This document shows, one piece after another, positions 10,001-20,471 of a stretch of DNA of 64,000 nucleotides. The notes beneath the pieces were generated by a model. That model was not told the origin of the DNA. It saw only the letters and a program-made list of their open reading frames with translations, and did not search any database. A program made the translations under genes and the position numbers. The stretch is from Amyloporia xantha (Eukaryota > Basidiomycota > Agaricomycetes > Polyporales > Adustoporiaceae): contig JAYKKR010000016.1 in the NCBI GenBank assembly GCA_036971615.1, positions 682,001 through 746,000 on the forward strand, written 5' to 3'. Position 1 is the first letter of the stretch, and each line of letters opens with the position of its first letter.

Positions 10001-12875
10001 AATTCCCGTCCAATCGCAAGAGAATCCTGGAAGAGTTGGTGCATGTATCGAGTGCCACCAATATACGATGAGGGAAGAATGTAGCGCTGACCGAGGTCAT
10101 TGAGATTTACATCATGGAGATTGGCATCAGCAGCTGCTACCGCATCTTCAAGACCGCTGTATAGAGATGCACGTATCCTGCTCTGATGAAATCTGTACCA
10201 GTTGAGTCGTTCTTGGTCGGCACAGGCCCACATATCGACGATATACTGTTGAAACAGTCTACCAGCACGAAGAATGGTTGAGAACTCGTGTTTGCGTGTT
10301 TGCAGTTGGTATGCATGGTACCGCGTCCGAGTGAGCCGGCGAGACTGATGGGCTGCACGAATATGGGGTTCATCCTCATCGTCTGATTCCACAGTATTGC
10401 CTTGGTCAATGGTTGATGCAGAATGTAATGGACGTAATCGCAAATCCCAATGCCAGCCATGCTCGCCGTATGGAAAGAGAAGAACATAATGCAGAGATGC
10501 ATAAGCAGGATGCGCATCATGGATTCTTTTCAATTGTCCATTCCGCTTATGCAAGATGATATCGCGTGTGTCTGTTGGCTGGTCACCAGCACCTGGCAGA
10601 ATGACTGCAACTTCATCGGTAATGGGAAGATTATAACGTCGGCGATTGTCGGTTTGCGGGTTGAAATGCAGCCGGATGGTCAGGTCATCACTGGCAGGGA
10701 CATCCCTGAGGATTTCGCTTGCATGCTTGTATGCACGGGCATAGGCATGATGTTCATAGAGAATTGCCTGGAGTAGCTGCATAGTGTCTGCACGCAAGTT
10801 ACTGTTCCGACCCATACGTTCTCGGAGGGCATCACGTGAATCATAGATGTATAGCTGCGCGTATACCGGAGGACGTCCTTCAGGTGGCTCTAGAGAGCCA
10901 ATGCGATGATGGAGTTCTCCCTGTATGCGAAAGACATAGGGACCACCACCATTACTGACAGATTCATCAATTTTGACGCCGAGAGAGGTGAATGCGAGAG
11001 CCGCATTGTACTGCCGAATGTGTTCTTTGAAGTCAAGAGCCTGTGCGGTGGAAGAATCGAACAGTCGCTTTAAAGCAAGTGGTGGAAGCTCTAAAGAAGG
11101 GAGTGACACTTGGCCGCTGTCGCAGCAGATGCCAAACTTGTTTGACCTTGCTAGATGTTCGTTCGACCAATGCAGCGCACGGCAATCCTCACATTCAATG
11201 TCCATGGGACCAAGGTCATGACGGGATGTAGGCTCTTGATATTCACATCTCGCTACTGGGCCAATTTGTCGACTAACAGTTTGCCGGCGGCGGGATGTTC
11301 TGCTGTTCTGTGTACGCTCGTGCACGGCCACTGAAGCTACTGATGAATGCAAAGTTCAGTAACAAATAAACATATATATATGAATTCCTGATGTACCTTG
11401 CGACGCTGTACGCTGCTCAAGCTGTAGCGTTGTACCGGAGGTCTCTTGGTGTCTCGTTCTTCGTCTCGTCAAGCGGTTACCAACATTCTCTGTCGGGCTG
11501 ATTTGTTCTCCAACCGTGGATGCTAAAGGACGATGATGAGCTGAGAATCATGCTTGAACTTTAAATCACTCACTATTGTCATCTTCGATCTGTTTCTGCT
11601 GGTCTGGAGGTGACGGTCTCAATCGCCTCGGCGGAGACTGTGCTTGGGTCCTGTACCCCATTCGAGCGAGCGCATTGCGCTGTATCACAGCAGTGGCTGA
11701 TCGATTGAGTGTGCGGGAGAGCGGAGTGACAGACATTGCATCAGGTGGCATGAAGGACTGTCGGCCTTGCGATTCGGAACCAGCTACATGTTCTGCTACA
11801 GGCACTGAACGTGCGTTCTCGCTGTCAGAGCCCGATTGGGTAACCTGACCTGCGTGGCGATGTGAGTCGACAGATATAGAATCCCTGTTGAGGGAAGTAG
11901 CTTTGGCAGCACGCTCCCGTGCACGACGGCGTTGCTGTCCCAAAGCCCGCTTGTTTGGGATCGCAAGTTGTGAACTCGGAGTACTGGAGACTGAAGAAGA
12001 GTTTGTTGTGGCTGGCACTATGTTTCTGAACTGACTATGTGAAGGTGTGACATGACGTGATTGGAAGCTCAGAGGTAAGGGATCATCTTCAGCAGCCAAG
12101 GAGTGTGCTGATGACAGGTTACAATAGGTCCGACGTCGTGTTGGGGTTTCTAGAGAAGTCAGACGGTCTGCACGGCTACGACGACGTGCGCTCGAACGAT
12201 GTCGCTCTGGAGTGTGCATTGGAGATGTTTTGTCGGGAATTTTATCGTGACTCGGAACAGAGGTTCCATCTCCTAAAACACCCTCTGTCAGAGGACAATT
12301 TTGGACATCCTGTAAGGCGCCAGGATGCTGAACAATGTTCTTGTTAGTCAAGTGGTGTGGTTCAGAACAACGCATTGCAACTCACCTCCATTGGTACAGT
12401 GTATCTACTATCTTGCTTTGGACTGTCGGCATCAATGGACATCTGACAATGTCGTGTAGGAGTCCCAGGTGATGCAAACCGAATGGAATTTTGACTCGGA
12501 TCTTCACCCGAGAGTCGTTCGTTTTGCTCAGCGGCGCCGCCTACAGCGGTAGAAACGCTTTCGGTGGTATCGGCGGACGCTTGGGCGCTATCTACAAACA
12601 AACGTCTTCGTACGGGATGCAAAGAAACCCGCTTAATAGACGTGATCAGCCTTTCGAGAGGGATTTCAGTTTTTAGCGAAACTTACCTCTGGAGTAGTAA
12701 TCGCTCTGTAGCCACGCCGTCGCTTGGGACTTTCGACATCAATGGCGGCTTGCCGGTGCGCGCGCTCTGCAGCACGGGCGAGTGCCTGCTGTGCTGTTTC
12801 ATCGTCTGCTCCATATCGAAAAGGATCTGAATCTTCAGCTGGTGCTCGAGACCTCAAAAATGAATGATTAGACAA
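7021..12875 (-). CDS. Helitron Rep/PIF1-like helicase (RepHel)
   Basis: Exons 12875-12687 (start not found), 12631-12386, 12339-11574, 11522-11397 and 11339-7021 join in phase. The first four encode a low-complexity, basic N-terminal region; the last, about 1,440 codons, is uninterrupted. It contains the Helitron-like N domain, a Rep nuclease with the HUH motif in LPHMHLLIFL (near 9.77 kb) and the paired tyrosines of KYVNKYIYKG (near 9.36 kb), then a SF1 PIF1-type helicase with Walker A GPGGTGKT (near 8.33 kb), Walker B LIIWDEI, and the C-terminal ALTINKAQGQS and YVALSRV motifs. Rep nicks and joins single strands; the helicase unwinds during rolling-circle transposition. No ATG is found in the most upstream exon (the frame opens with TTG), so a further 5' exon beyond the GTGAGT donor near 12.9 kb is likely. 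Confidence 0.92.
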
Positions 12876-13022
12876 CCAATTTCAATTTCATGTCAGATTT
12901 TACTCACATAGGAAGGATGCACAATATAAAGGAGTTCAATAACCTTGCACTTTAATGAACGCTGCCGCGTACTCGCTCGAATGGTCGTGTGCTACGCACG
13001 TTGGTGATACAGCCTGACGGGA
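12876..13022 (-). other. Helitron 5' terminal region
   Basis: Contains a GTGC-TAC-GCAC palindrome at 12989-12999 similar to the core of the 3' hairpin, and a plausible GTGAGT donor near 12904 for an upstream RepHel exon. The proposed 5' terminus is TC at 13022-13021 on the minus strand. Confidence 0.5.
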
Positions 13023-13487
13023 TAAATCACATGATCGAGCCGAACAACCTGATTCGGATTTAACAATGCAACATCGTATTCTTGTACGGTGAGCTAGTGC
13101 ACAAGCTACGGTCATAAAATACGATAGCTACGCTGGAGGAAGTGATAAATGAGCTGAGAGGACGCTCGCCACATCCGCGCACACCATTGACTGAGCTTCG
13201 AACAGCCGCCAGCCAATCAGAACTCTCAGTTGTCTCGCGTGGGAAAGCTTGCAGCTTTTTTATAATATAGATATCCGTCTTCCGCTCACTTGTTGCGGAT
13301 GGCGGCTGTCCATTAACGTGTAATTGTCTCCCCTGACACAATGTCTCGGATGTCAAAGATGGTCCTTCCCCATATCCCGATGGAACGCACACGTAGATAT
13401 GATTTATATTCATGCAGCACTAATCGTAGGAGCCATGTTCCTTTACATCCTACCCACCATCTCACCAAATCAGCATTGAAATAAACT
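13023..13487. other. Intergenic, nothing recognised
   Basis: A minus-strand frame at 13413-13060 has no conserved motif and is probably chance. The right part is the upstream region of the F-box-like gene. Confidence 0.45.
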
Positions 13488-14489
13488 ATGGACGCCATCA
13501 AATCCTGGCCCTGGCTCCCTTTAGAACTCGTCGAGTTGATTATATCTGAAGCGTGGGCCGCACCCATGTCCAAGAACGAGCGCACCGCCCTCTTCACGAA
13601 CTTCTGCCAGGTCAATCATACCTGGCTAGTGATAGTGGTCAAATTGGCCCTGACAGACGTGCACATTGCATGCCCACTGTCCTCAGAAGACTACCTCCGT
13701 CTTCTCCGAGAGCAACTGTCTTTCGAGTCAGACGACGACTTGATGCTCGGGGCATCCGCGACCGCCAACAGCCTCTGTTGGTCTCTGACCTTCCACATCG
13801 AACACGACGTCAACCCCTCTGTGCCCAACGCAGAGCCCACCGTCCTGCTCTACTCCGCGAACAATGCTGCGGCCAACGCCATCTCGAGCACGCTGTACAT
13901 GGTCACCACGTTGCACTACCTTCCCAATCTACGGCGTGTCTCTATCGAGTACGTCAACTGGGGCTTCGAAGACATTCCGGAGCAAGGCCGCTTGTTGTCC
14001 TTCCCCGACCAAGTGACGCACCTGGACATCAAGTTCTCCTTCACCGGCGATTCCCTCGCAGCCCTGGCGGACAACTTGCGCAACCGATACTCCCGTCGCT
14101 GGTACGCCGGCGGAGAAACACCAAACGTCCGACATTTATCAGTCTCTGGCGCGCCAATCGACTTTCTCGCAGAGATGATCTGGTCGTGCCCGGAGGTCGA
14201 GACGGTAGATTGTGACGGCGTTGCTGGTCTGGATGCCCTCCTCAAGCTACCGGACAGCTTGCACACGCTCAATTTGCACATGCCTGGTACCACGTTATGC
14301 GAAGAGGATATTGCGAAGTGGAAGTTGGAGGCGGCTTTGGAGATTGGGTTGTTTAGTCGCTCGCAAGCTCCGATGCGGCTTGTGGTCCATTCTGGCCCTC
14401 CAGAGGCTTTGGCTTGGGAAAGGGTCAAGAAACTGTGCGAAGGACACAGAGTACTATTAGTGCATCAAGCAGTAGAGCCAGTTGTATAG
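13488..14489 (+). CDS. F-box-like protein, agaric type
   Basis: Intronless frame of 333 codons from ATG 13488. The N-terminus WPWLPLELVELIISEAW is an F-box-like helix pair of the kind that binds Skp1, followed by CQVNHTWLVIVVKLALTDV. The remainder has leucine-rich-repeat-like spacing (LRRVSIEYVNW, VTHLDIKFSFTG, LHTLNLHMPG), suggesting a substrate-recognition solenoid. Such proteins usually act as adaptors of SCF ubiquitin ligases; the substrate is unknown. Agaricomycete genomes carry large, fast-evolving sets of these genes. It is more divergent than the two other F-box genes in this window and lies 465 bp from the Helitron 5' end. Function beyond the domain is not inferable. Confidence 0.7.
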   Translation: MDAIKSWPWLPLELVELIISEAWAAPMSKNERTALFTNFCQVNHTWLVIVVKLALTDVHIACPLSSEDYLRLLREQLSFESDDDLMLGASATANSLCWSLTFHIEHDVNPSVPNAEPTVLLYSANNAAANAISSTLYMVTTLHYLPNLRRVSIEYVNWGFEDIPEQGRLLSFPDQVTHLDIKFSFTGDSLAALADNLRNRYSRRWYAGGETPNVRHLSVSGAPIDFLAEMIWSCPEVETVDCDGVAGLDALLKLPDSLHTLNLHMPGTTLCEEDIAKWKLEAALEIGLFSRSQAPMRLVVHSGPPEALAWERVKKLCEGHRVLLVHQAVEPVV

Positions 14490-15034
14490 CAGAACCACCT
14501 ATAAATTAATGTGCCCGTATACTTCTTGTTGGCGTGAGATCTTGACAAGTCTCAGCGGGTCATCAACTACATTCCCCGCCATCGATGTGAAAGTATGTGT
14601 TATCAGACGAGCGTCTGTCATGATAATGGAGAAGTCAATGAAGTGGTATAAATCGATGACCATTTACACGTACATTGTGCCACCTGCGGGTAGCCGTAGA
14701 TCAGATGTTAGATACAGACAAACTAACACCAAGCTTGGACAGGTCTTTGCTGAAGTCCGCAGTGGTTGAGGGATGCCTGACGCCACTTACACAGTGAGTG
14801 GCACCCTTTCTATTAAGACTAACAGCACCACCCGCTACCGGAATCACCGCCATACTTATCGCCCTTCATCCTCCTTCGCGTCAAACTCGACATCCGCGAT
14901 TTTGAGATATTTTCCTGAACGTCTCTTAGCCAACCTCACGCCGAACAGTATACATCGACTGATCATTAGTACGGCTCAGTTTATTTTCTCTCGACGATTG
15001 AATGCTCACCGACGACCCCACTTGACATCAGAAC
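14490..15034. other. Intergenic, nothing recognised
   Basis: No conserved coding sequence; presumed 3' flank of one F-box gene and promoter of the next. Confidence 0.5.
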
Positions 15035-16639
15035 ATGTGCACAATCCCTACATGCACGAACGAATGTCTGGTTGCACAAAACTCGCACGCGCCCATCGCC
15101 GTTATCCCGGACGATGTCCTCCAGATGATATTCCTCCTTGCTGGGTGTACAGACAGTGGCCCCTACCCCGACCTGTTGATAAGGCATCACGATGTCCGTG
15201 AACCCCTGATCGCCATTACCCACATCTGCCGCTATTGGAGGCACCTTGCTGTGAGCACAGCATGCCTGTGGACAAGTATCCGTGTGAAGCAGAGCACAAA
15301 GACAGCTAAGATACAAGCGTTTTTGGATCGCTCAGGGGCATCTTCCCTTCACTTCAGCGTGGACGGATGGGGCACCACCGCGGCAAACCTGGAATCAATA
15401 GCACAAGTCGTTTCCGGCCATAGCGAACGCTTGGAAGAATTTCGGCTCACCAACTTCCACGCGGAAGACATGGGAGTACTCCTCAGGCATTTCAGACACG
15501 AAACACCCAGACTCCGCAGGATCCAACTTGAACCATACACGGTAAATTTGGCGGTGGAAGTTGATGACAGACTCTTCGGTGGCCACATGCCGCTGCTTCG
15601 AGAAGTTGCATTCGGCCCTGTCTCCCCGTTCCTGCTACAGCAACTACACGGTCTGACGACCCTGGAACTGAGATACCAGGTAGACCTTTCGGATCAACGC
15701 TTGTTGTCAGTCTTGCGCAGGTGCCCCGGACTGGAGGTCCTACGTGTCATATCTCATTCAACCATCGAGACCGGCAGAGGTTGCTCGGAACCTGTAGTCG
15801 AGCTTGCAAACTTGAAGACTCTCGAAATTGTGGCAGAACAAGTTGTCCTCTTGCACTTGCTCGACAGTATCTCATTCCCGCCGACGACCGGTCTTCACGT
15901 GGAAATCCTCGGCGCAACTTCTTCGGGCACCTTTCAATGTCTCTCTTTCAGGACTATCACCTCCAGTATCAAATCGCTCACCTTGGAGATTCGCAATGAC
16001 TTAAGCTGGCACCAGACAGTGATGGTTTTGAAATCGAAGAATCCGTCCTGCTTCGTAACTTGGGGGTGGTTTAGCTTTCCGGGGTGGGATGAATATGCTT
16101 CTATGACGAGTCTCGATCCACTTAGGTTCGACCTGATGCAGTTGGACGCCGTGGAGCATTTGAACATCGCGACCCTTCCAAGCGACCATGGGATCGACCA
16201 ACGGGACTGGGCACGTATTCTCCTCCTGATGCCCAACATCACGTCCATACGACTTAACATGACGGGGGTGATCGACTCGGACAGGGTCCTAGACCCATTC
16301 TGTCAAGCTCTGCGGGGAACAGGAATAGACGATGATACCACCTCCGTCATATGCCCAGGACTGGAGTATTTTGCTCTCATCTTCGACGGTAAACTGGAGA
16401 AGCACACACTGGAATATGTGCTGGAGTGTTTCGAATCGCTGGGAGACCGTAGCTGTCGGCTCGCGTCTTTTGACCTTATGATGGACTCCACCAAAAAGGC
16501 CGTATATCCTCCACCGCTACAGGCGCGACTGTATAACATCGCCGACGATGTTGTCGTCCGACACAAGCTGTTCCGGAGATCAATGCCTGCATCCCCTGAG
16601 GACATAGGATTCATGTCCACGCACCGTTCGCTTTCGTGA
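15035..16639 (+). CDS. F-box-like/LRR protein
   Basis: Intronless frame of 534 codons. The F-box-like segment is APIAVIPDDVLQMIFLLAG, followed by ITHICRYWRHLAVSTACLW, the standard second half of agaric F-box domains with CRYW..LA and a tryptophan-ending helix. Downstream, repeated LRRIQLEPY, LTTLELRYQVDLSDQ and LEVLRVISH segments indicate leucine-rich repeats. Likely an SCF substrate adaptor; substrate unknown. A broken, opposite-strand paralogue of this gene lies at 24600-25400, matching it block by block, which shows local duplication of the family. The start could also be slightly later, but residues before the F-box are short and the first ATG is taken. Confidence 0.78.
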   Translation: MCTIPTCTNECLVAQNSHAPIAVIPDDVLQMIFLLAGCTDSGPYPDLLIRHHDVREPLIAITHICRYWRHLAVSTACLWTSIRVKQSTKTAKIQAFLDRSGASSLHFSVDGWGTTAANLESIAQVVSGHSERLEEFRLTNFHAEDMGVLLRHFRHETPRLRRIQLEPYTVNLAVEVDDRLFGGHMPLLREVAFGPVSPFLLQQLHGLTTLELRYQVDLSDQRLLSVLRRCPGLEVLRVISHSTIETGRGCSEPVVELANLKTLEIVAEQVVLLHLLDSISFPPTTGLHVEILGATSSGTFQCLSFRTITSSIKSLTLEIRNDLSWHQTVMVLKSKNPSCFVTWGWFSFPGWDEYASMTSLDPLRFDLMQLDAVEHLNIATLPSDHGIDQRDWARILLLMPNITSIRLNMTGVIDSDRVLDPFCQALRGTGIDDDTTSVICPGLEYFALIFDGKLEKHTLEYVLECFESLGDRSCRLASFDLMMDSTKKAVYPPPLQARLYNIADDVVVRHKLFRRSMPASPEDIGFMSTHRSLS

Positions 16640-17198
16640 TACCTCGTACTCTGGAGTCAATTGCAGGTCCCCAACCACCTTCGAAACCGAGGGAGATCCG
16701 GTGACAATTGTGAGCCATAGTCGAAGGGTTATGTTCGTGGTGATATTTGATAATCGCGACTGAACGTACTATATCCGCATCTGTAATTAGGTTTCCTTCT
16801 TTAGTGAGCGCCAAATAAAGAGATTCTGTGAAACGTAGCTTTGGGAGTCAAGTCGCTATGGAGGCTGTGTTGTCGCTGCGTAGCGTGGAGGAGCCAGAGG
16901 ATCATTGCATGCTGTGAATAAGGCGCGGTCAATGGTAGTGAGCAAGCGTCTATGATATAACCCCGAGCACAGTGGCCTCTGTGCATCTCACTAGAATTAG
17001 TCCTCTCATTAACGCTGGCGCTGCCGGTGCGCTTGTGAGTCACAACGTATCTCCAGGAGGCGTACCTCCCATCACATGCGTCGAATCAAGCTAGGTAAAT
17101 ACCATTGTTACATGAATACAAACACTTCGTTAGACTTCATATACGATCCGATCCCCGGTAAAGTCTCCTTAGCGGCACATACGCACGAATCGACAGCT
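16640..17198. other. Convergent intergenic region
   Basis: Lies between the 3' end of the F-box gene and the 3' end of the zinc-regulator gene. No coding sequence or repeat recognised. Confidence 0.5.
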
Positions 17199-19498
17199 TC
17201 ACATAGCCTCCACGGCGACGGGAACGGCTCCATCCGCCTGCTGTTTCTTCTTGTGCACGTTCTGGTGTCTCGCAAGCTGATCGGGCCGCGCAAACGACTT
17301 CGAACATCCCGGCTCCGTGCATGGATACGGCCGTGCACCCGTATGAGTCCGAAGCTAAAATTAAGTGTCACTTTGCGCTCTGAGCCAGCCACAAGGAATT
17401 ATACGCACATGCTTCGATAAATTCGACGACTCTGCGAACGCTCTGATATATGACGATTGATCAACAATAAGAAGGTGAAAATATTGTGAAATCCTCACCT
17501 GTCGCAATAGCTGCACTTGAACGGCTTGTGCCCGTTGTGCGTGCGTTTATGAATCGTCAGTGCGCCCGTAATTGCAAACGCTTTCCCGCAGCCTGGAAAA
17601 TCGCAGATATATGGCTCTGCAAGCGAATGTTCAGATTTAAGCTAGTAAAGCTCGAGGAGAGTGCTGCATGCTCACTTTCTTGCGTATGTCGGCGCATGTG
17701 CTGTGCAAGCGTAGCCGCCTCCGAAAAGTTCTGGTTGCAGATCTTGCACTGAAACGGCCGATGTCCAGTATGACTCTACCGTGCCAAGTTGATCAATGGC
17801 AGTCACAAAGCAAAATCGGGCTCATCACAAAAACACACCTGCAAATGTCGCAGTATCTTCTGTTTGCTCGCAAACCCGCTGTCGCCGTTTCGCACACAGC
17901 CTTCCCAGTAGCAGTCGTAGTGTGCCCGCCCGGCGCCGACATGTTTGGCGGTTATGTGCGCCGTGAGCTCGTCGCACGAGACGAACGTCTCCGTGCATCC
18001 CATCCACCGACAGACATGCGCAGACGGAGCGGAGCAATCGTGCTCCGGCAGCGGTGTCGGGGGACCGTGCGTCTGCGGAATGTTCGACCCAGCTGAAAAC
18101 TCTTCAGTAGATGGAGAAGCACCAAAGGTAGAGGTGACAGAGAAGGGATGTGCAATCGGAACAGGAGGCCTTGCATCAGCACGGGAAGCCTGCGCCTCCC
18201 CGGGCGCGCGCTTCTGCATCGATGAGCGCGTGGACAACCCGAGATGATCCTCGAGGAGGTGACTCGCGAGTATGCCCAGGATGCTCTCGTCTGGGTTCCC
18301 CGTCGACGGGCCAGGCACCGACTGCGGCGTCGGGTAGACCTGGCAATCCGCCCAGAGGCACGACAAAGCACTCGCGCCGTTGTCGCGGTCGAGGCTCGGC
18401 TGCTGTGCCTGGATCATCGGAGCAGGCTGCGAGACTGATGGCAAGCGCAGGTGCTGCAAATTGACGTGGCCGACGAGCTCCTCGAGCGAGGCGAAGGAGG
18501 CGAAGCACCCGCCCCATTGACACATCAGCGGCTGTGACTGAGGCTGGGGGGAATGAGTGGATTGTGGGCTTGGATAATACTGGGCTATGTTGTTTTGAGA
18601 ATTAGGCGCGTGTGGTGCAGAAGTAGCGTGCGTCATTATCGGACTCGGCTGCACCGTAGACTCGGAGGCAGGCTGGAATACAGGGCTCGGCGACAGCTGA
18701 GGACTCATTGATGCAGAGTGGACAGAACTCATACTGCTCTCACTGGCCTGTGCGTGACCGAACTGAGGAGTAGATGTAAGAGAATTCATGGATCCGATGC
18801 TACTGCCGCTGGCTTGTCCATGGGCAAATTGCGCAGAATCTGAACATGCACACAGAAATGCTGCGAAGGACGGATCCCAGGACAATCCGTTCTGTCCAGT
18901 GACCGTATCGGATGAAAACGGTCTCGGCGCTTGTAAATATTCATGATATTGTGCGCAACACTGAAACTAAAGAAAAAGATGGTGAATGCTTATCCTAAAC
19001 TCAAAAATCCATACGTACGAATTCTTCGAGGGCGGTACAATCATCGCCCTCTGGACATGCTGATTCGCAGGGCTCGCAAGTCTCGTTTGTGGGAGCCACG
19101 CTACAAGGTACAGCGCTGTGATGGACATCATTACACGCGACGACGACACACTGGTCTGTGCATTCCGAGCCGAGCTCGACGGCACAGGGAGCGTCGGAGC
19201 ACCCACGGAGGCATTCTTCACAAGTTAGCGGTGCGAATCCTTCGATCTTGGTACAGGAACAATTTCTGGCGCTGGCCGGATGAAAATCCGGAGCTTGCAT
19301 GGGCAACGAGGCTGCTTTGGTGGTTGTTCTCAAATCTGAGAAGTGTTGGAGGGCTGCAAGGGACGAAAGCGGCCTAGAGGGTGAAAATTTGGCAGAGCGG
19401 GGCCAAGGAGAGTCGATGGAGGACGATGAGGATGTGGTAGTGAAATGAGAAAGAGCGGCCGATAGCGGAGGGGAGGGAGATGAGGCAGGATTAGCCAT
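17199..19498 (-). CDS. Zap1/ZafA-type zinc-responsive C2H2 transcription factor
   Basis: Six exons (19498-19019, 18960-17839, 17775-17676, 17616-17499, 17442-17409, 17354-17199) close in frame to 669 residues. The start is the ATG of [11 protein letters not shown]; an in-frame ATG 41 codons upstream is possible. Exon 1 encodes a Cys-rich segment with about 15 cysteines ([32 protein letters not shown]), then Ser/Pro/Gln-rich sequence. I count eight C2H2 fingers: CQWGGC, CLWADC (long linker), CRWMGC, CYWEGC, then the tightly linked block [44 protein letters not shown] and [16 protein letters not shown]. The last five match yeast Zap1 and Aspergillus ZafA, activators of zinc uptake genes when zinc is scarce. 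By analogy the upstream fingers and Cys-rich part may sense zinc. The fifth exon is 34 nt. Confidence 0.88.
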
Positions 19499-19614
19499 GG
19501 TCGCGTTGTGCAGAGAGAGTACCCGCCCAGTCATCCTGCCTGCGTCTCCTGCATTACGTAAGACCCCCTTCCTGCAGACGCCCTCTCCGCGGCCAATCAC
19601 GATCACTCTTCCCA

Positions 19615-20160
19615 TCAACAAGTTCGTTCTGCGGTGACCGGTCTGCCACCAGCCGCGACCAGCGCTTGCTCTTGTTCCTGCATCTCGATTCTCGGAGGTT
19701 CATTCACGTACTCCATGAACAGATGAACAGTCTGGGACACGGTACGGTCTACATGAACTACAAACGCCACCCTCACACCGAGCAGGTAAAGCCATAGGAG
19801 ACACAGGAGCAGGGTAAGTTGACTAGGAACGCATGGCAGTGTGGTAAACGAAGTACACCTGTAGTCCATATGGATTGTTTGCTGATTCCATCTGGTGAGC
19901 CGTGGGTCGGGTGTTGATGTTTCTTGTACAGGCACCACCCTAGATTGAAACGCTATTGGCAATCGCAGCGGGTTATCGGTCGGAAAATATTCCCGCGGGA
20001 ACACCATTTTGATCAGTGGCCCGTCTGAGAAGGTCCCGCCTGGCATTGTCGTGCTCTCTGTGTGGCCATACAGTCCGCAGGAATCACTCACATACCGGAC
20101 GTATACAGAACGGCTCCGGAGATTCCCCAAGGACAGGAATCTCTGAGCAAGATTTGCCAT
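19615..20160 (-). CDS. Hypothetical protein with one hydrophobic segment
   Basis: Open frame from ATG 20160 (MANLAQRFLSLGNLRSRSVY) to a stop at 19615; the frame continues upstream without ATG. It contains GTFSDGPLIKMVFPREYFPT and a hydrophobic stretch (LTLLLCLLWLYLLGVRVAFV) that could be a membrane span or partly an unspliced intron, since a GTGTGAGG..CCCAG pair lies within it. No domain recognised. It ends about 115 bp upstream of the zinc-regulator start codon, on the same strand. May be a short real gene or part of the 5' region of its neighbour. Confidence 0.4.
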   Translation of the reverse strand: MANLAQRFLSLGNLRSRSVYVRYVSDSCGLYGHTESTTMPGGTFSDGPLIKMVFPREYFPTDNPLRLPIAFQSRVVPVQETSTPDPRLTRWNQQTIHMDYRCTSFTTLPCVPSQLTLLLCLLWLYLLGVRVAFVVHVDRTVSQTVHLFMEYVNEPPRIEMQEQEQALVAAGGRPVTAERTC

Positions 20161-20471
20161 AGGCACAAGCAGCCATCTTCGCGCAGGTGCCGCCGGGCCG
20201 GTCACTCAATGCGTCTTCTATGCTCTCGACTCTGTTCTTGAGCTGGCCGGGCACATGCTTAGAAAGAAAGGCGCCTCAACAGTCAGTATCAGTACGGCCC
20301 TATATGTACTTCGCCGTCACGGTGTGTGAAGCTCTTAAACCGCCGGTGTCTTCGGCATGATCCAGAGAAGTGCACAGCCCGACGACCGGAGCACCCAGTG
20401 ACACATCCACTTCAGTCTAACAGCAAAAATTCACGCGGACTCACGAATTACAGAAAAAAAGAACGACACGG

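Larger units (their letters stand above)
4867..13022 (-). mobile_element. Full-length Helitron rolling-circle transposon
   Basis: The element reads on the minus strand. Its 3' end is CTAG (4867-4870) followed by host T, preceded six bases upstream by a perfect 7-bp stem hairpin with a 3-nt loop (4877-4893), the textbook Helitron 3' terminus. It carries an intact Rep/PIF1 helicase gene (7021 to about 12.9 kb) and a second gene (5139-6216). The 5' end is inferred at 13022, where minus-strand A|TCCCGTCAGG gives the required TC start after host A; another A|TC lies near 13.04 kb, so this edge is uncertain by about 15 bp. A GTGC-TAC-GCAC motif about 30 bases inside the 5' end echoes the 3' hairpin core GTGC-TTC-GCAC. 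No target duplication is expected (insertion between A and T). Uninterrupted reading frames suggest a recent, possibly autonomous copy. Confidence 0.82.

Noticed and set aside
13060..13413. 117-codon minus-strand frame next to the Helitron 5' end
   Set aside because: Could have been the missing RepHel start, but it lies outside the proposed element, has no phase-compatible donor and no family resemblance.
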